Source: Brachybacterium sp. (GTDB lineage Bacteria; Actinomycetota; Actinomycetes; Actinomycetales; Dermabacteraceae). From it: a stretch of 16,056 nucleotides of DNA. This document shows, piece by piece, positions 14,595-16,056 of the stretch; the first letter of the stretch is position 1; every line of letters begins with the position of its first letter. The position numbers and the translations under genes were made by a program. A model generated the notes under the pieces. That model saw nothing but the letters and a program-made list of their open reading frames with translations. It made no database searches and was not told the origin of the DNA. The stretch is from the NCBI GenBank assembly GCA_030451965.1, contig JAKDNE010000028.1:1-16056 (forward strand), given 5' to 3'.

Positions 14595-14632
14595 CGGCCT
14601 GATGACCGGGCCCCCGACTGCGGGGCGGTCGT
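14584..14632 (+). terminator. Hairpins at the end of the mrp operon, probable terminator
   Basis: ACGACCGC (14584-14591) pairs perfectly with GCGGTCGT (14625-14632), and an inner stem CCCCG (14612-14616) pairs with CGGGG (14621-14625) across ACTG. The two share base 14625, so one pair must give way. The structure begins inside the mrpG stop region, as expected for a terminator. No U-tract is present. The remaining ~80 nt before the next gene show only the -10 candidate. Confidence 0.5.
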
Positions 14633-14702
14633 GGTGTGCCGGCGCTGCGTCGTGCCGGGTCCGGCTCTCGGTGCCCACGGCCCGCGGAGCGCTCCCAGTG
14701 CA

Positions 14703-14708
14703 TACCCT
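14703..14708 (+). promoter_or_regulatory. Candidate -10 element of the S9 peptidase gene
   Basis: TACCCT fits TANNNT and ends 6 nt before ATG 14715. No Shine-Dalgarno sequence lies between, since GGTTCC is all that separates them, so a leaderless transcript is the simplest reading. A good -35 hexamer is not visible. Confidence 0.4.
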
Positions 14709-14714
14709 GGTTCC

Positions 14715-16056
14715 ATGGTGACGACACTGCCGTACGGTTCCTGGCCCTCGCCCCTGACCGCCGAGCTGCTCGCGACGGGCGGCATCCGGCTCGGTGCCCC
14801 GCGCCCGGTCGGGGATGCCGTGTGGTGGACGGAGGGCATCTCCACCGAGGGGGGACGCCAGGCGATCCTCCGCACCGCCGGACCGGTCGCCCTGCCGGGG
14901 ACCGCCGGCTCTGATGCGGCAGGTGGCGCCGGCCCCGCTGCGGAGCCGGTCACCGTGCTGCCCGCCCCCTTCAACGCCCGCTCCCGCGTGCACGAATACG
15001 GCGGCGCCGGCTGGACCGTCGTGCCCGGGACGGCCGACGAGGCGACCCGTCGCCCGCCGCTGGTGGTGTTCGTGAACTTCGAGGACCAGCGCGTGCACGC
15101 CCTCCGCGAGGGGGAGCAGCCGCTCCCGCTGACCCCTGTCGGCCGCGAGGTCGAGTCCGCGCAGGGCCCCTCTCTGCGCTGGGCGGACCCCACCCCGGTC
15201 ACTCTTGCCGACGGCACCGCCGAGGTCTGGTGGATCTGTGAGGACCACACCGGTGGCGAGGACGGACCCCGCCTCGGAGCCGACGGCGCACCGCACATCG
15301 AGCGGTACGTCGTCGCGGTGCCGCTGGACGGCTCGGCCGCCGAGGATCCCGCGGCCCTGCGCCGGGTCACCCCGTCGGCCCGCTTCGTCGCGCATCCGCG
15401 GCTCAGCCCCGACGGCACGCGGCTGGCCTGGCTCAGCTGGGAGCACCCGCAGATGCCGTGGGACGGCACGCAGCTGCACGTGGCACCGCTGATGAACGGC
15501 AGCGCCGGGGAGGGCGAGATCATCGCCGGCGGCGAGGACACCTCCGTCCTGCAGCCCGAATGGCTCGATGATCAGCGTCTGCTGTTCCTCTCCGACACCT
15601 CCGGCTGGTGGAACCCCTGGATCTGGTCGGCCGACGACGGCACCCACCAGATCCTCGAGCTCGACCAGGAGTTCGCCGGGCCGATGTGGGCACTGGGCAG
15701 CAGCTGGTACCAGGTGCTGGATCCTGACCGGGCGCTGGTGCAGCACGGCCGCGCCGAGACCTCGCTGTCCGTGCTGCGGATCAGCACCGGGCAGCTCGCT
15801 CCGCTGGACTGCCCGCTCACCGACATCGGCGCCGCCCAGCTGCGCGAGGACGGTCTGCTGGTGCTCGCGGGCGCCTCGCCCACACAGTTCGCGGCGATCC
15901 ATCTCGCCCGCCTCGACCTCGGGGACAGCGACTTCGTGGACGGCACTGCCCCGACGGCCGACGAGCCCGGCGCCGGCAGCATCCCGTCGGCCCCTGCGCT
16001 GACGCCGCCGTCCGCCAGCGGCACCTCGATGCTCTCGCCCTCGGGCAGCAGAGCGG
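14715..16056 (+). CDS. S9 family (prolyl oligopeptidase-like) peptidase, N-terminal part, 3' end outside window
   Basis: The frame stays open from ATG 14715 to the window end, 447 codons. What is visible is the N-terminal beta-propeller of a dipeptidyl aminopeptidase/acylaminoacyl-peptidase-type enzyme. RVHEYGGAGWTV (His93 onwards), HPRLSPDGTRLAWLSW, LLFLSDTSGWWNPW and the spaced propeller blades are characteristic. No signal peptide is seen, so it is probably cytosolic. The catalytic alpha/beta-hydrolase domain with the Ser-Asp-His triad would lie beyond the right edge, so activity cannot be judged. A short Gly/Ala-rich insert (about residues 60-78) sits in the first blades. There is no ribosome site before the ATG; a -10-like hexamer 6 nt upstream suggests leaderless expression. 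Confidence 0.85.
   Translation, partial: MVTTLPYGSWPSPLTAELLATGGIRLGAPRPVGDAVWWTEGISTEGGRQAILRTAGPVALPGTAGSDAAGGAGPAAEPVTVLPAPFNARSRVHEYGGAGWTVVPGTADEATRRPPLVVFVNFEDQRVHALREGEQPLPLTPVGREVESAQGPSLRWADPTPVTLADGTAEVWWICEDHTGGEDGPRLGADGAPHIERYVVAVPLDGSAAEDPAALRRVTPSARFVAHPRLSPDGTRLAWLSWEHPQMPWDGTQLHVAPLMNGSAGEGEIIAGGEDTSVLQPEWLDDQRLLFLSDTSGWWNPWIWSADDGTHQILELDQEFAGPMWALGSSWYQVLDPDRALVQHGRAETSLSVLRISTGQLAPLDCPLTDIGAAQLREDGLLVLAGASPTQFAAIHLARLDLGDSDFVDGTAPTADEPGAGSIPSAPALTPPSASGTSMLSPSGSRA

Noticed and set aside
13743..15902. A 719-codon minus-strand open frame opposite mrpE-G and the S9 peptidase gene
   Set aside because: It crosses five real genes and two terminators, has shadow-like composition, and the plus-strand frames show family motifs.
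1..16056. Mobile elements, CRISPR, toxin-antitoxin, phage or defence genes
   Set aside because: No transposase, integrase, spaced direct repeats or paired small toxin-like ORFs were found; composition is even across the window.

Overview
This window is very GC-rich and codes densely, with strong G/C bias at third codon positions. It uses GTG starts, 4-nt ATGA gene overlaps and TANNNT -10 elements directly in front of start codons. Together these point to an actinomycete, most likely a Micrococcales relative such as Brachybacterium or another Dermabacteraceae member; the genus is inference from overall look. No rRNA, tRNA, CRISPR array, insertion sequence or phage gene is visible. The window reads as ordinary chromosome.

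Left part (1-2715). The window opens inside a FecCD-type permease of an iron-siderophore ABC importer. Its ATPase follows with a 4-nt overlap. Facing them is an aldo/keto reductase on the minus strand. One 7-bp stem includes the stop codons of both the ATPase and the reductase and probably serves as a shared two-way terminator.

Middle part (2716-8254). A 114-bp divergent region carries two separate palindromes and leads into a 14-TM DHA2-family MFS exporter, which ends in a strong hairpin. Next is a membrane protein with an LssY C-terminal domain, preceded by a 10-codon leader ORF. An APC-family amino-acid permease with a roughly 90-nt leader and a universal stress protein follow as a probable two-gene unit.

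Right part (8255-14632). A full Mrp (Mnh) cation/proton antiporter operon encodes A (with the B domain fused at its C-terminus), C, D, E, F and G. Every junction is a start/stop overlap, so translation is probably coupled throughout. It has its own promoter candidate and a 14-codon leader ORF whose stop overlaps the mrpA start region. The operon ends in a GC-rich hairpin. The last gene, running off the right edge, is the N-terminal beta-propeller part of an S9 prolyl-oligopeptidase-family peptidase.

Functionally, most of the window is membrane transport: iron import, drug/metabolite export, amino-acid uptake and Na+(K+)/H+ exchange. No clearly new enzyme system is seen. The less ordinary features are regulatory. 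The same architecture, TANNNT followed by 6-7 nt and an ATG, recurs at four places. At two of them the ATG opens a tiny leader ORF coupled to a membrane-protein gene. Two palindromic operator candidates also have no adjacent regulator gene in the window.
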